Notes: generated by a model from the sequence alone, not told the origin. A stretch of 64,000 nucleotides of DNA from Euhalothece natronophila Z-M001 (GCF_007904085.1 NZ_CP042326.1:2914001-2978000), one strand, 5' to 3'. Shown: positions 53,814 to 63,986, counted from the stretch's first letter. Program-made: numbers and translations.

Positions 53814-54914
53814 ATGACACGACCAATACACGGAGGGAACTTAAATTGGGCTGCCCAGTTAGCTGGGTGTTCTCCCTCTGTGATATTGGATTTTTCTGCA
53901 AGTATTAACCCCCTTGGTCCTCCTGAAAGTGCGCTGAAAGCGATACAGGGGGGGCTAAGTTCCCTCAAGCATTATCCTGATCCCAATTACTCCCAGCTGC
54001 GGGAAGCTCTTGGCAAATGGCATAATCTTGACTCCAATTTAATTATACCTGGAAATGGGGCAGCAGAATTACTTACTTGGGCAGGACGAGAATTGGCAAC
54101 CTTGGATGCGGTTTATTTATTGACTCCTGGCTTTCGGGACTATACACGGGCTTTAGAGGCATTTGGGGCAAAAATAACCCCTTGTCCACTTAATGTGGCG
54201 AGAATGGCTCAAAAAACAGCAGAGCGTGAAGATTTAATTTTAGATGTTCCCTCCAGTGAAAACTGTGGTTTGCTTTTAAATAATCCCCATAACCCCACCG
54301 GTCAATTGTTCTCTCGTCGCTCAATTTTGCCCTATTTAGAGCAGTTTGCCTTGGTGGTAATAGATGAAGCCTTTATGGACTTTTTGCCCCCAGAAGAGCA
54401 AGAAAGTCTAATCAGAGAGGTAGAAAATTATCCGAATTTAGTGGTGCTGCGATCGCTGACCAAATTTTACTCCTTACCAGGGCTAAGAATCGGCTATGCC
54501 GTTGCTCATCCTGATCGCCTTAAACAATGGCAAAAATGGCGTGATCCGTGGGCTGTGAATAGTTTAGCTAGTGAGGCAGCAATGGCAGTATTAGAAGACA
54601 CTACCTTTCAAAAGCAAACTTGGGGCTGGTTAAAAAGAGCGCGATCGCGCTTCTATCATGATTTAGCAAGTATTTCTGGTTTATCCCCCCTTCCTGGGGC
54701 TGCTAACTTTTTCCTCATTGCAACCGATTTTTCTGCTACCGAGTTACAAGCCCAACTTCTCCAAGAATTTCAAATTTTAATTCGCGACTGTCTTAGTTTT
54801 CCTGAACTTGGCGACCATTATTTTCGAGTTGCCATCCGTCAACAAGAAGATAACCAAAAACTAACTCAAGCCATAAAAAATACGCCAATTCTCAAGGAAA
54901 AGAACTCAAATTAG
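53814..54914 (+). CDS. cobD: L-threonine-O-3-phosphate decarboxylase-like aminotransferase (CobD/CobC)
   Basis: 366 residues, fold-I PLP enzyme. The opening MTRPIHGGNLNWAAQLAG and FSASINPLGPPESALKAI are typical of CobD (the histidinol-phosphate aminotransferase branch that makes the aminopropanol arm of cobalamin). NNPHNPTGQLFSRR, VVIDEAFMDFLP and RSLTKFYSLPGLRIGYAVAH (PLP Lys) are complete. The gene sits directly after hupB. The alternative, a HisC-like transaminase, is less likely given the N-terminal motif. Confidence 0.85.
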   Translation: MTRPIHGGNLNWAAQLAGCSPSVILDFSASINPLGPPESALKAIQGGLSSLKHYPDPNYSQLREALGKWHNLDSNLIIPGNGAAELLTWAGRELATLDAVYLLTPGFRDYTRALEAFGAKITPCPLNVARMAQKTAEREDLILDVPSSENCGLLLNNPHNPTGQLFSRRSILPYLEQFALVVIDEAFMDFLPPEEQESLIREVENYPNLVVLRSLTKFYSLPGLRIGYAVAHPDRLKQWQKWRDPWAVNSLASEAAMAVLEDTTFQKQTWGWLKRARSRFYHDLASISGLSPLPGAANFFLIATDFSATELQAQLLQEFQILIRDCLSFPELGDHYFRVAIRQQEDNQKLTQAIKNTPILKEKNSN

Positions 54915-54952
54915 CCTTTTCAAAAGGTTGTTTAAGAAAGAGTAAATATAAA

Positions 54953-54978
54953 ACGCCCTAGCAAAAAACTAGAGCGTC
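54953..54978 (-). terminator. terminator of the pnt operon
   Basis: On the minus strand ACGCTCTAG TTTTTTG CTAGGGCGT forms a 9-bp stem with one mismatch, followed by TTTTATATTT. It is 28 nt after the pntB stop and also lies 39 nt past the cobD stop. Confidence 0.85.
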
Positions 54979-55005
54979 TATCGTTAACAACCTAGAAACT
55001 TAATT

Positions 55006-56421
55006 CTAAAGCTGCTTCACTTCTGAAACTAACTCCCCAAGCATTTCTTTAGCACTACCAAATAGCATAGTAGTTTTATCCTTGAAAAAGAGTTCATTTT
55101 GGATTCCGGAGAAACCAGTGCCAAGACTACGTTTAATGACAATGGTTTGCTTTGCCTTATCTACTTCTAAAATTGGCATTCCATAAATGGGGCTTCCTGC
55201 ATCATGACGCGCCCCAGGGTTAACCACATCATTTGCGCCCACAACTAAGGCAACATCAGTTTGTTCAAACTGGGGGTTAATGTCATCCATGTCGTAAAGC
55301 TGGGTATAAGGGACATTGGCTTCTGCGAGCAACACATTCATGTGTCCAGGCATTCTGCCAGCCACGGGATGAATCGCATACCGCACATCAACGCCACTTT
55401 GTTCAAGGAGGGTTGCTAATTCCTGGATAGATTGTTGGGCTTGAGCTACTGCCATGCCATAACCAGGAACAATGACCACAGAACGGGCATAGCGTAACAT
55501 CATCGCCGCTTCTTCTGAACCAATACTGCGGACAATTTTATCCTCGCTATCGCTACCACCAGCAACACCAGTGGCTTCACCACCGCCACCGAATGCGCCA
55601 AAGAGAACGCTGATTAAAGAGCGATTCATGCCTTTACACATGATTTCGGTGAGGATTAAACCGGAAGCCCCAACTAATGCCCCAGCGATAATCAGCATAT
55701 TGTTCATCACTACAAAACCAGCAGCACTGGCAGCGATTCCAGAAAGGGAGTTTAACAGGGAAATCACCACAGGCATATCGCCACCACCAATGGGAAGTAC
55801 AAATAGCACCCCAAATACGGTGGCAAGTCCAATCATGGTAAAGAAAGCCGCTTGGTCACCAGTATTGGCAATTAAAAAGCCACTGCTAACAAAAAATGCA
55901 CCAGCAATAGCGATATTAACAGGTTGCTGTAACGGGAAAGTTACAGGCTTACCAGTAATAACTCCTTGTAATTTGCCAACTGCAATCAAACTGCCGCTGA
56001 GAGTTGCGCCCCCGATAAAGATCCCTAAAATAACGGTAATCGTTGCATTTAAAGGAACAGCACCTTCACTATGGACTAATCGCCAAAATTCGCCCATCGC
56101 AACTAACGCCGAGGCTGCTCCCCCTAAGCCATTGAGGAACCCTACCATCTGGGGCATTGCTGTCATGGCAACGGTTTTAGCAATAATCACACCAATGGCA
56201 CTCCCAATGGCGATGCCGATTAAAACCCATTGATAGTTGAGAATATTTTGGTCAAGTAGGGTAACGACAACTGCCAATAACATTCCAGTGGCGGATAAAA
56301 AGTTCCCATTACGAGCAGTAGCGGGGGAACCAAGTTTCTTTAAGCCCAGAATAAACAGGGAAGCCGCCACTAAATAGCCAATTTGAATCCCTGTTGGGAG
56401 CAATGTTGTTAAGTCGTTCAC
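55006..56421 (-). CDS. pntB: NAD(P) transhydrogenase subunit beta
   Basis: 471 residues. An N-terminal block of eight or nine transmembrane helices (proton channel, with GFLNGLGGAASALVAMGEF) and a C-terminal NADP-binding domain: IVPGYGMAVAQAQQSIQELA, PVAGRMPGHMNVLLAEANVP, DVALVVGANDVVNPGARHDA and GTGFSGIQNELFF. It couples hydride transfer between NADH and NADP+ to proton flow. It is the last gene of pntA1-pntA2-pntB. Confidence 0.97.
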   Translation of the reverse strand: MNDLTTLLPTGIQIGYLVAASLFILGLKKLGSPATARNGNFLSATGMLLAVVVTLLDQNILNYQWVLIGIAIGSAIGVIIAKTVAMTAMPQMVGFLNGLGGAASALVAMGEFWRLVHSEGAVPLNATITVILGIFIGGATLSGSLIAVGKLQGVITGKPVTFPLQQPVNIAIAGAFFVSSGFLIANTGDQAAFFTMIGLATVFGVLFVLPIGGGDMPVVISLLNSLSGIAASAAGFVVMNNMLIIAGALVGASGLILTEIMCKGMNRSLISVLFGAFGGGGEATGVAGGSDSEDKIVRSIGSEEAAMMLRYARSVVIVPGYGMAVAQAQQSIQELATLLEQSGVDVRYAIHPVAGRMPGHMNVLLAEANVPYTQLYDMDDINPQFEQTDVALVVGANDVVNPGARHDAGSPIYGMPILEVDKAKQTIVIKRSLGTGFSGIQNELFFKDKTTMLFGSAKEMLGELVSEVKQL

Positions 56422-56437
56422 GTATGATTATTCCTCC

Positions 56438-56719
56438 TTACTTCTTGAACATCTGTAACATTCGGTCTGTGACTAAAAAGCCACCTACTACGTTAACGGT
56501 AGCGAGAACTACGGCAATAAAGCCCATTACGGTGGTGACAGTGCTATTGTTACTAGCACCAGCAATTAACACTGCCCCAATGACAGTAATGCCGGAGATA
56601 GCATTTGCCCCTGACATCAGTGGGGTATGGAGGGTTGGGGGCACTTTATTAATGACTTCAAAGCCCACAAATGCTGCCAGAACAAATACGAATAAACTGG
56701 CAATGAGTGTTGTTTCCAT
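56438..56719 (-). CDS. pntA2: NAD(P) transhydrogenase subunit alpha part 2
   Basis: 93 residues with three transmembrane helices (LIASLFVFVLAAFVGFEVIN, NAISGITVIGAVLIAGASNN and VTTVMGFIAVVLATVNVVGG). In cyanobacteria the α subunit is split; this is the membrane part. 16 nt before pntB. Confidence 0.95.
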   Translation of the reverse strand: METTLIASLFVFVLAAFVGFEVINKVPPTLHTPLMSGANAISGITVIGAVLIAGASNNSTVTTVMGFIAVVLATVNVVGGFLVTDRMLQMFKK

Positions 56720-56740
56720 GGTTATCTGCTTCCTTAGTAA

Positions 56741-57892
56741 CTATACTTTTGACTCCGTCTTAGAGGCTAAGATCTCTTTCACTTTTTGGTTCCGAAGTTC
56801 GCCATCATAGGTAAGACAAATGCCATCAATGATGTCGTCTTCAAAGTCAAGTTGCATTTGTCCATCTTTGACCAGATATTGCAAGAGGGTAGAAATGTTT
56901 TTGCTATACATCTGGCTGGCGTGAACAGGAAGGGAGGAGGGGACGTTAATAGGACCAATGACGGTAATTCCAGGTTCCATTTGAATGTCTTTTCCAGCTT
57001 CGGTGGGTTCACAGTTCCCCCCCTGTTCCCCAGCTAGGTCAACAATAACTGACCCTGGTTTCATTTCCTTAATCATGTCACTGGTGACAAGCTGAGGAGC
57101 CCGTTTCCCTTGCACTTGGGCGGTGGTAATTACAACATCGGCATTGGCTACCTCTTTGGCAATGAGTTCTTGAGATTTTTGTTTGGCATCTTTGGAAACT
57201 TCTTTAGCATAACCGTCTTTGGTAGTAGTTTCTTCTTCAACGCTCATTTCCACGAACTCACCGCCGAGGCTTTGCACTTGCTCTTTGACTTCTGGGCGAA
57301 TATCAAAGGCTTTCACTAAAGCGCCAAGACGACGGGCGGTAGCGATGGCTTGTAATCCAGCCACACCAACGCCAATGACAAACACGGTTGCCGGGCGAAT
57401 GGTGCCGGCTGCGGTGGTTAACATGGGGAAAAATTTGGGCAGTGCAGTTGCTCCTAAAAGCACGGCTTTATAACCTGCAATGTTGGCTTGAGAGGATAAC
57501 GCATCCATGCTTTGAGCGCGGCTGGTACGGGGCATTAATTCTAAGCTAAAGGTGTTAATGCCTTTTTCTCCCAGTTTTTGGATTAGTTCTGGCTCTCCAA
57601 AGGGGTTGAGTAGCCCAATGAGAGACTTTCCAGCTTGTAAAAGAGGGAGTTCTTCTTCTTTTAGCGGCGAAACTTTAACAATTATGTCAGTATTTTGCCA
57701 AAGGGTGGCTTTATCGCTGACAATGGTAGCACCAGCTTCTTCATAGGCGCGATCGCTGAAAAAGGCTGCGTCTCCAGCTCCACTTTCCACGTGAATTTCC
57801 CAACCTTGTTTTACTAGACGGGAAACAACATCCGGGATTAACGCAACACGGCGTTCTCCCACTTCGATTTCTTTGGTTACTGCTACTTTCAT
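56741..57892 (-). CDS. pntA1: NAD(P) transhydrogenase subunit alpha part 1
   Basis: 383 residues, the NAD(H)-binding domain I. MKVAVTKEIEVGERRVALIP start, AGYKAVLLGATALPKFFPML, FVIGVGVAGLQAIATARRLG (Rossmann) and VDLAGEQGGNCEPTEAG. It resembles alanine dehydrogenase, but followed by pntA2 and pntB, with 21- and 16-nt gaps, is certainly transhydrogenase. First gene of the operon. Confidence 0.96.
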   Translation of the reverse strand: MKVAVTKEIEVGERRVALIPDVVSRLVKQGWEIHVESGAGDAAFFSDRAYEEAGATIVSDKATLWQNTDIIVKVSPLKEEELPLLQAGKSLIGLLNPFGEPELIQKLGEKGINTFSLELMPRTSRAQSMDALSSQANIAGYKAVLLGATALPKFFPMLTTAAGTIRPATVFVIGVGVAGLQAIATARRLGALVKAFDIRPEVKEQVQSLGGEFVEMSVEEETTTKDGYAKEVSKDAKQKSQELIAKEVANADVVITTAQVQGKRAPQLVTSDMIKEMKPGSVIVDLAGEQGGNCEPTEAGKDIQMEPGITVIGPINVPSSLPVHASQMYSKNISTLLQYLVKDGQMQLDFEDDIIDGICLTYDGELRNQKVKEILASKTESKV

Positions 57893-58043
57893 ATTGAATT
57901 TAGTCGTTCTACAAGTTCTACCTTAAGCGACAACAAATGATCTATTCTTAATTTCTACTGGTCAGTTGTCAAATATCTTAATGTCTTTAAGAATAATAGC
58001 AGATGGTATTTTAGGGAATTTTTGAGTTTTCATTAAAAAGCGT

Positions 58044-58493
58044 ATGAAATTTGACCAACCTTGGCTACGACTCTTTTTGGCTTTACTATTGAGTCTGGCT
58101 TTAACCGCTTGTGGCAATAATACGCCACCTAAGGGACTAGCTCCGGGACGAGATATCGTTAGGCACGCGATCGCGCGTCAGCTCACTTTAACTGAAGATC
58201 GTCTCACCAACCAACTAGATAATCCTAGCACAACCGAGTTTGAAATCAAAAATTTAAATATTAAAAATCTCACCCCTGTTTATATTGCTGATTTGCCTAC
58301 TTATAAAATCAGTGGCACTTATTCCCTAAAATTAAAGTTGCCTCGACAAGATATTACTCAAAATAAAAATACTTTTGAAGTTTATCTCCAACGACAAATA
58401 GAAGGTAAAACTTGGCGACTTTTAATTCGCAAAAATGAATCTAATCAAGAAGAAAAAAAAGTTAGAACTTGGGCTAGTTATTTAGTTACTTGA
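58044..58493 (+). CDS. putative lipoprotein
   Basis: 149 residues. N-terminal signal ending in the lipobox LALTACGNN (Cys at about 22). The mature domain is mixed α/β: IVRHAIARQLTLTEDRLTNQ, PVYIADLPTYKISGTYSLKL and FEVYLQRQIEGKTWRLLIRK. No family recognised. It is alone; pntA1 diverges from it and the ABC operon follows 381 nt later. Confidence 0.75.
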   Translation: MKFDQPWLRLFLALLLSLALTACGNNTPPKGLAPGRDIVRHAIARQLTLTEDRLTNQLDNPSTTEFEIKNLNIKNLTPVYIADLPTYKISGTYSLKLKLPRQDITQNKNTFEVYLQRQIEGKTWRLLIRKNESNQEEKKVRTWASYLVT

Positions 58494-58874
58494 TTTTCCT
58501 AAATAATGCGCCATTTTTTGTTAATATCAAAGTAGTATTTTAAAACTAAAATACCATTAAATCTATTTAAATACTTGAGCTCAAGTCAGTTACTTTGCTA
58601 TTAAAATTAGAAAGAAACAAATTCTTCTGTAATGCCAGCTTGTTGAGGTTTTTGTGACTTGGAAAACTCCTTTTTAAGAGAATGATAAGAGAGATTAGTG
58701 ACTCGTCAATTACTTTTAAGGTTTTGCACTAGAATTTGTTATCGGTTTATAAAGGAGAAACAACAATAGTTTTGAAAAGTAGTATTAAATCTTAACAATT
58801 AAAAACTTAAAAATTCCCCTTCCTAAGACTTACTAGATTTATAATTGGAGTAAACTAAACCATGAGGAAAGGTT
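58494..58874. other. 381-nt intergenic region with a palindrome
   Basis: AT-rich, no open frame. ACTTGAGCTCAAGT at 58573-58586 is a perfect 14-bp palindrome, a candidate operator for the ABC operon. An AAAGGAGAAACAACA resembling a ribosome binding site at 58751 has no clear gene after it. Confidence 0.4.
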
Positions 58875-59630
58875 ATGGGGCAACCTGATTCTAGTTTAAT
58901 AGAAAAAGAGAGAAACCCAGCCAAAACGCCAGTTCTCTTTCAGGGGCGAGGTATTACTAAAACTTATCAGATGGGGGAGGTAAAGGTGCAGGCGTTACGG
59001 GCGGTTGATCTTGATCTTTACCAAGAAGAGTTTGTGGTGTTACTAGGCCCCTCTGGCAGTGGGAAGTCAACCTTGCTCAATATTTTAGGTGGCTTAGATA
59101 CTCCTTCCAGTGGGGAGGTATTTTTTCGTCACTATAACCTCACTCAAGGCGGCGATCGCGTTCTCACTCGCTTTCGGCGAGAAGCCATTGGCTTTATTTT
59201 CCAATTTTATAACCTGATTCCTAGCTTAACAGCGCAAGAAAATGTTGCCCTCGTTACTGACATTGCCTCCCATCCCATGAAGCCAGCAGAGGCACTGGAA
59301 ATGGTGGGACTGGGAGATCGCCTAGATCACTTTCCCTCGCAACTTTCGGGGGGAGAACAGCAACGAGTTGCCATTGCTCGCGCGATCGCGAAACGACCAG
59401 AAGTAATGTTTTGTGATGAACCAACTGGGGCTTTGGACTTAAACACAGGGAAATTGGTGTTGGAGGTGTTAAGTAAAGTCAATCAAGAGCTTGGCACTAC
59501 CCTTGTTATTATTACCCATAATGCTGGCATTGGGGCAATGGCTGATCGCGTGATTACGATGCGAGATGGGCAAATTTACAGCATTGAGCAAAATGCCCGT
59601 CGTGCCAATGCTGAGGAACTCACGTGGTAA
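58875..59630 (+). CDS. ABC transporter ATP-binding protein (MacB/LolD family)
   Basis: 251 residues. Walker [22 protein letters not shown]-loop [19 protein letters not shown], signature [16 protein letters not shown] and Walker [13 protein letters not shown]. The [18 protein letters not shown] start and [10 protein letters not shown] are typical of the MacB/LolD/DevA group, which powers mechanotransmission with FtsX-type permeases. The permease gene follows 25 nt later. Confidence 0.94.
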   Translation: MGQPDSSLIEKERNPAKTPVLFQGRGITKTYQMGEVKVQALRAVDLDLYQEEFVVLLGPSGSGKSTLLNILGGLDTPSSGEVFFRHYNLTQGGDRVLTRFRREAIGFIFQFYNLIPSLTAQENVALVTDIASHPMKPAEALEMVGLGDRLDHFPSQLSGGEQQRVAIARAIAKRPEVMFCDEPTGALDLNTGKLVLEVLSKVNQELGTTLVIITHNAGIGAMADRVITMRDGQIYSIEQNARRANAEELTW

Positions 59631-59655
59631 CTTTTCCGAAATTGGGGTGTTAGCC

Positions 59656-62025
59656 ATGGGGACGCTTGATCGCAAACTCTATCGAGACTTAATTAATTTA
59701 CGAGGGCAAGTAATTGCCGTGGTGCTAATTGTCGCCTGTGGGATTGCCAGTTTAGTTACCATGATGAGTACCTATGACTCCTTATTGCTCTCTCAAACCA
59801 CCTATTATCAGCAATATCGTTTTGCCGATATTTTTGTGCAATTACAACGGGCTCCGAATCCTTTACTAGAGCAGATTCGAGAAATTCCAGGGGTTGCCCA
59901 AGCGCGATCGCGCATCGTTGAAGATATTACCCTAGATGTTCCCAACCTTGCTGATCCTGCGAAAGGGCGATTAGTTTCCATTCCTGAAGAACAACAACCG
60001 ATGCTCAATGACTTGCACCTGCAATCAGGGCGGTATATTGAAGCAGGGCAACGCAATGAGGTAATTGCCAGTGCTGCTTTTGTAGAAGCAAATGATTTGG
60101 CATTGGGAGATACAGTGGATGGGGTGATTAATGAGCGTTGGCAGTCTTTACGCATTGTGGGAACCGCCCTTTCCCCTGAGTATGTTTATGAAGTAAGTGG
60201 CACAGAATTATTACCTGATAACCGTCGCTTTGGGGTAATGTGGATGGCGCGAGAAGGACTGGCAACAGCGTTTGATCTCGATGGGGCATTTAATAACGTA
60301 ACTCTTTCCCTAACCCCTGAAGCTAACCCCTCTGAGGTCATTAATCAATTAGATGAACTGTTAGAACCCTATGGGGGATTAGGGGCTTATGGTCGCGAAA
60401 ATCAGATATCCCACCGCATTTTATCCGATGATATTGAAGCCCTACAAGTGGCGGCTCTAATCTTACCCATCATTTTTTTAGGGATTGCAGTATTTTTACT
60501 CAATCTGGTGTTAGCGCGATTAGTGAGTAGCCAACGTGACCAAATTGCAGTTTTGAAAGGATTTGGCTATCACAACTGGGAAGTGGGGCTACACTTTCTC
60601 AAATTAGTGTTAGTGATTGTGTTGCTAGGGGCAATGGTGGGCATTGGGATAGGGCGGTGGTTTGGGGAAAATATGACCCAATTTTATACTCAGTTTTACC
60701 AGTTTCCAGCAGTCCAATATGAGGCGCGGTTGGAATTAATTTTGGGAACGGTTTTTGTTAGCGCGATCGCGGCTTTTGTCGGTGCTTTTAAATCAGTTCG
60801 CCATGTAGTCAGTTTACCCCCAGCAGAGGCGATGCGTCCCGAACCCCCTCCCACGTTTCAGCCAACAGTGATTGAGCGGTGGGGATTACAAAAATTCTTT
60901 TCTCCTGCTGGGCGGATTATCTTACGCAATTTAGAGCGTCGCCCCTTACAAGCAGCCATGTCTGTAATAGGAATTGCCCTCGCCGTGGCGATTTTAGTGG
61001 TGGGGCAATATCTCAATGATGCCATCGAAACCATTATGGAGGTTCAGTTCCGCCAAGTGCAACGGGAAGATATTACGCTCACTTTTAATCAACCGCGATC
61101 AGTACCGATTCAGTATGAGTTGGCGCAACTGCCTGGGGTTTTACAAGTGGAGACTTTTCGCGATGTTCCTGTGAGACTACGTTTTGAACATCGTAGCCAC
61201 TTGGGTAGCATTACTGGTATCTCCCCAGAAACGGAACTTCGACAACTGATTGATTCCCAACGCCAACGCTTTTCCCTGCCACCAGAAGGGTTGGTGCTTC
61301 CCACAAAACTAGCAGAGATGTTGGAGGTAGCGGTAGGGGATACTCTGACTTTAGACATTTTAGAAGGCTCGCGTCCCACCCGAGAAGTCCCTGTTGTGGC
61401 GTTAGTTGATGAATTATTGGGGCTTACTATGTATATGAATCTCGAGGCCCTACAGACAGTGGTGGGGGATAATCCGAGCTTGTCTGGTGCTTATTTGGCG
61501 GTGGATGAACATTACTTACAGTCTCTTTATCAAGAATTAAAGGAAACGCCAGCCGTAGCAGGAGTATCCCAACGAGAAAACGCCCTCAAACAGTTTGAAG
61601 AAACCATGGGAACCACCTCAGGAGTGATGAATGGGGTATTACTGGTATTTGCCAGCGTGATTGCTGTGGGGGTGGTTTATAATGCGGCTCGAATTGCCTT
61701 ATCTGAACGTAGTCGGGAATTGGCAACGCTGCGGATTATTGGTTTTACTCAAGGAGAAATTAGCTTCATTTTGTTAGGGGAACAAGCCCTCATTACCTTA
61801 GTGGCTGTACCCGTGGGATGGGGATTAGGGTATGGGCTATCTTGGTTGCTTAATCAATCGCCAGCGCAAAATACTGAGTTTGTGCGAGTGCCATTTGTGA
61901 TTCAGCCGTCTAGTTTTACCTTTGCTTTTCTCGTCATCGCGATCGCGGCTATAGCCACTGGTTGGTTGATTCGACAACAGTTACAAAAATTAGACTTAAT
62001 TGCCGTTTTAAAAACTCGGGAGTAA
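59656..62025 (+). CDS. FtsX-type ABC permease, two FtsX domains
   Basis: 789 residues from ATG 59656; upstream frame overlaps the ATPase gene and is not used. N-terminal helix (VIAVVLIVACGIASLVTMMS), a large extracytoplasmic MacB-like domain, then three helices with FLLNLVLARLVSSQRDQIAV (FtsX), a second extracytoplasmic domain and a C-terminal FtsX: IALSERSRELATLRIIGFTQ. The double FtsX layout suits a macrolide/lipid-type exporter. Works with the HlyD protein (5-nt gap). Confidence 0.92.
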   Translation: MGTLDRKLYRDLINLRGQVIAVVLIVACGIASLVTMMSTYDSLLLSQTTYYQQYRFADIFVQLQRAPNPLLEQIREIPGVAQARSRIVEDITLDVPNLADPAKGRLVSIPEEQQPMLNDLHLQSGRYIEAGQRNEVIASAAFVEANDLALGDTVDGVINERWQSLRIVGTALSPEYVYEVSGTELLPDNRRFGVMWMAREGLATAFDLDGAFNNVTLSLTPEANPSEVINQLDELLEPYGGLGAYGRENQISHRILSDDIEALQVAALILPIIFLGIAVFLLNLVLARLVSSQRDQIAVLKGFGYHNWEVGLHFLKLVLVIVLLGAMVGIGIGRWFGENMTQFYTQFYQFPAVQYEARLELILGTVFVSAIAAFVGAFKSVRHVVSLPPAEAMRPEPPPTFQPTVIERWGLQKFFSPAGRIILRNLERRPLQAAMSVIGIALAVAILVVGQYLNDAIETIMEVQFRQVQREDITLTFNQPRSVPIQYELAQLPGVLQVETFRDVPVRLRFEHRSHLGSITGISPETELRQLIDSQRQRFSLPPEGLVLPTKLAEMLEVAVGDTLTLDILEGSRPTREVPVVALVDELLGLTMYMNLEALQTVVGDNPSLSGAYLAVDEHYLQSLYQELKETPAVAGVSQRENALKQFEETMGTTSGVMNGVLLVFASVIAVGVVYNAARIALSERSRELATLRIIGFTQGEISFILLGEQALITLVAVPVGWGLGYGLSWLLNQSPAQNTEFVRVPFVIQPSSFTFAFLVIAIAAIATGWLIRQQLQKLDLIAVLKTRE

Positions 62026-62030
62026 TTATT

Positions 62031-63419
62031 ATGAATAATAACCATAACATAACAGTTTCTTCTTTTGACACAGAAACTCCCTCCCCTACTCGCAAGCGAG
62101 CTTTTCCGAAAAAGTGGCTTTATGGGGCGGGTGCTGTCGGATTAGTTGCCCTGATTGCTTATACGTTGCGCCCTCAACCCCTGAGTGTGGATTTAGGAGA
62201 AGTGGAACGAGGAACGCTACAATTAACGGTGGATGCAGAAGGACGAACACGGGTGCGCGATCGGTTTACGGTGTCAGCCTCAGTGAGTGGGAATTTGCAA
62301 CGGATTTCCCTACAAGCAGGAGATGAGGTAGAAGAGGGGATGATTCTTGCCCAAATTGATCCCCTACCGATTACCAGCCAAGTGGAGGCAACACAGGCGC
62401 AATTACAAGCCTTACAAGCAGAAATGAGTGGTGTTGAAACCCAACGCCCTAAACCTGAAGCCCTGAGAGAGGCAGACTCTCGCATTGAATCCGCTTTAGC
62501 CAGAAAACGGCAAGCGCAAGCCCAAGTAGAAGAAGCAGAATCGGCATTTAATCAAGCCCAGCGCGATCGCGATCGATCCCAAACTCTCTGGGAAGAAGGG
62601 GTGATTCCTCGCCAAGACTTAGAAAATGCTGAACTCAGAGAAACGCAACGGCGACGGGAGTTAAACACAGCACGGGAACAGGTGGCAGTCGCAGAAGCTG
62701 ATATTCAGGGAGCGCGAGAACAACGGGCTAATCTAGAAGCGCAACAACAAGATCCCGATTATCTACTGGATGTTTATCAATCTCGGATGGCGGCAGTGGA
62801 AGCAGAGTTAGAGCAACTTTCTGCTGATGCTGAACGAACCAATATTGTAGCTCCCAGTTCTGGTCAAGTTTTAGAGGTGCTAGAAAAAAGTGCGCGTCAT
62901 GTTAATGCTGGCACTCCTCTCATTGAAATTGGCAATCCAAATCAACTAGAAATCGTGATTGATGTTCTCTCCACCGAAGCCGTGCGAGTTCAACCAGGAG
63001 CGACGATTCAAGTAGAACGCTGGGGAGGAGATACCCCTCTGCAAGCCACAGTACGCAAAGTTGAACCCTCAGCATTTACAAAAACCTCTGCTTTAGGAGT
63101 AGAAGAACAGCGAGTTAATGTCATTGCTGATTTTACTGAAGATCAAGTGCCATTAGGCGATGGTTATCGGGTAGAAGCAAGAATTGTAACTTGGGAGGAA
63201 GATGAGGTTCTGAAAGTTCCCATTAGCGCATTGTTTCGCTGTGAAGAAGACTGGTGTGTTTTCGTGAAAGAAAATGGACGCGCCCAACGGCAAAAAATTG
63301 ATATTACTCAGCGCAGCGATCGATTTGCGGCTGTCAAATCAGGATTAAATGCAGGAGATTTAGTGATTCAACATCCCAGTGATGAAGTTACCTCTGGAAC
63401 TCGTATTCAGGGTGAATGA
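62031..63419 (+). CDS. HlyD-family membrane fusion protein
   Basis: 462 residues from ATG 62031. A transmembrane helix (WLYGAGAVGLVALIAYTLRP, about 28-47), a lipoyl half (VSASVSGNLQRISLQAGDEV), a long hairpin coiled coil (about 115-260), the second half (NIVAPSSGQVLEVLEKSARH) and a β-barrel (VQPGATIQVERWGGDTPLQA). It bridges an ABC permease to the outer membrane. The gene order ATPase-permease-HlyD resembles exporters of the DevBCA type, although the order differs. Confidence 0.92.
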   Translation: MNNNHNITVSSFDTETPSPTRKRAFPKKWLYGAGAVGLVALIAYTLRPQPLSVDLGEVERGTLQLTVDAEGRTRVRDRFTVSASVSGNLQRISLQAGDEVEEGMILAQIDPLPITSQVEATQAQLQALQAEMSGVETQRPKPEALREADSRIESALARKRQAQAQVEEAESAFNQAQRDRDRSQTLWEEGVIPRQDLENAELRETQRRRELNTAREQVAVAEADIQGAREQRANLEAQQQDPDYLLDVYQSRMAAVEAELEQLSADAERTNIVAPSSGQVLEVLEKSARHVNAGTPLIEIGNPNQLEIVIDVLSTEAVRVQPGATIQVERWGGDTPLQATVRKVEPSAFTKTSALGVEEQRVNVIADFTEDQVPLGDGYRVEARIVTWEEDEVLKVPISALFRCEEDWCVFVKENGRAQRQKIDITQRSDRFAAVKSGLNAGDLVIQHPSDEVTSGTRIQGE

Positions 63420-63448
63420 TATTATCCCATTTTGCTCATTGATTACTC

Positions 63449-63943
63449 TTACTCAGGTAGTTCTGAAGAGTGATGACTAACAATTAACCATTCTGAGCCA
63501 TCCCATTGATAAGTATAGCTATAGCGCGCCGTAACTATTTCCCCCGTATCAGCAAAGGTGAAGGTGTAAATACCAGCATCTACTGCAGTATTACAGTGAA
63601 TTTTAATGTTGCGAAAATTAATTTCTCCAGATGGACTTTCCTCTAGAAAATCATCAAAGTAATCCTTCTTTTCTTCTCGGGTGAGGCGGGGTTGATTTGA
63701 AACAGTGGGTAAAAGAGTTGATTCCTCTGCGTAGTTATCAGCTACTTTACTTGGTTCACCTGTTTCTAACGACTCATTCCAACGCTCAAAAAGTGAAGCG
63801 ATTTCCTCTTCCGAAGTTGCTTTACAAGTTTCTTCCCGTGTCTCTTCGTTATTAGTGTTATTAGTCTCTGCAACTCCATGAGAGACATAGCCCACTAAGG
63901 TAGCAGCAAGGAAAGATACACTTAAGGTTATAATTTTTTTCAT
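63449..63943 (-). CDS. secreted SnoaL-like (SgcJ/EcaC) protein
   Basis: 164 residues. A signal peptide (KKIITLSVSFLAATLVGYVS, cleaved near HGVAE) precedes a NTF2-like domain: EEIASLFERWNESLETGEPS, VADNYAEESTLLPTVSNQPR and ARYSYTYQWDGSEWLIVSHH. The fold resembles SgcJ/EcaC and CaMKII-association domains. Secreted members are common in cyanobacteria; the ligand is unknown. Three cysteines are present in the mature protein. Confidence 0.8.
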   Translation of the reverse strand: MKKIITLSVSFLAATLVGYVSHGVAETNNTNNEETREETCKATSEEEIASLFERWNESLETGEPSKVADNYAEESTLLPTVSNQPRLTREEKKDYFDDFLEESPSGEINFRNIKIHCNTAVDAGIYTFTFADTGEIVTARYSYTYQWDGSEWLIVSHHSSELPE

Positions 63944-63986
63944 AAAATCTCCTTTGATTTGGTTAAGGTATTAAAAGAGCCACAAT

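Noticed and set aside
55571-56233. 220-codon frame antisense to pntB
   Set aside because: Pro/Ala-rich composition produced by the complement of transmembrane codons; no start signal or family.
56741-57892. Alanine dehydrogenase
   Set aside because: The sequence resembles it, but the gene is followed by pntA2 and pntB with short gaps, which fixes it as PntA1.
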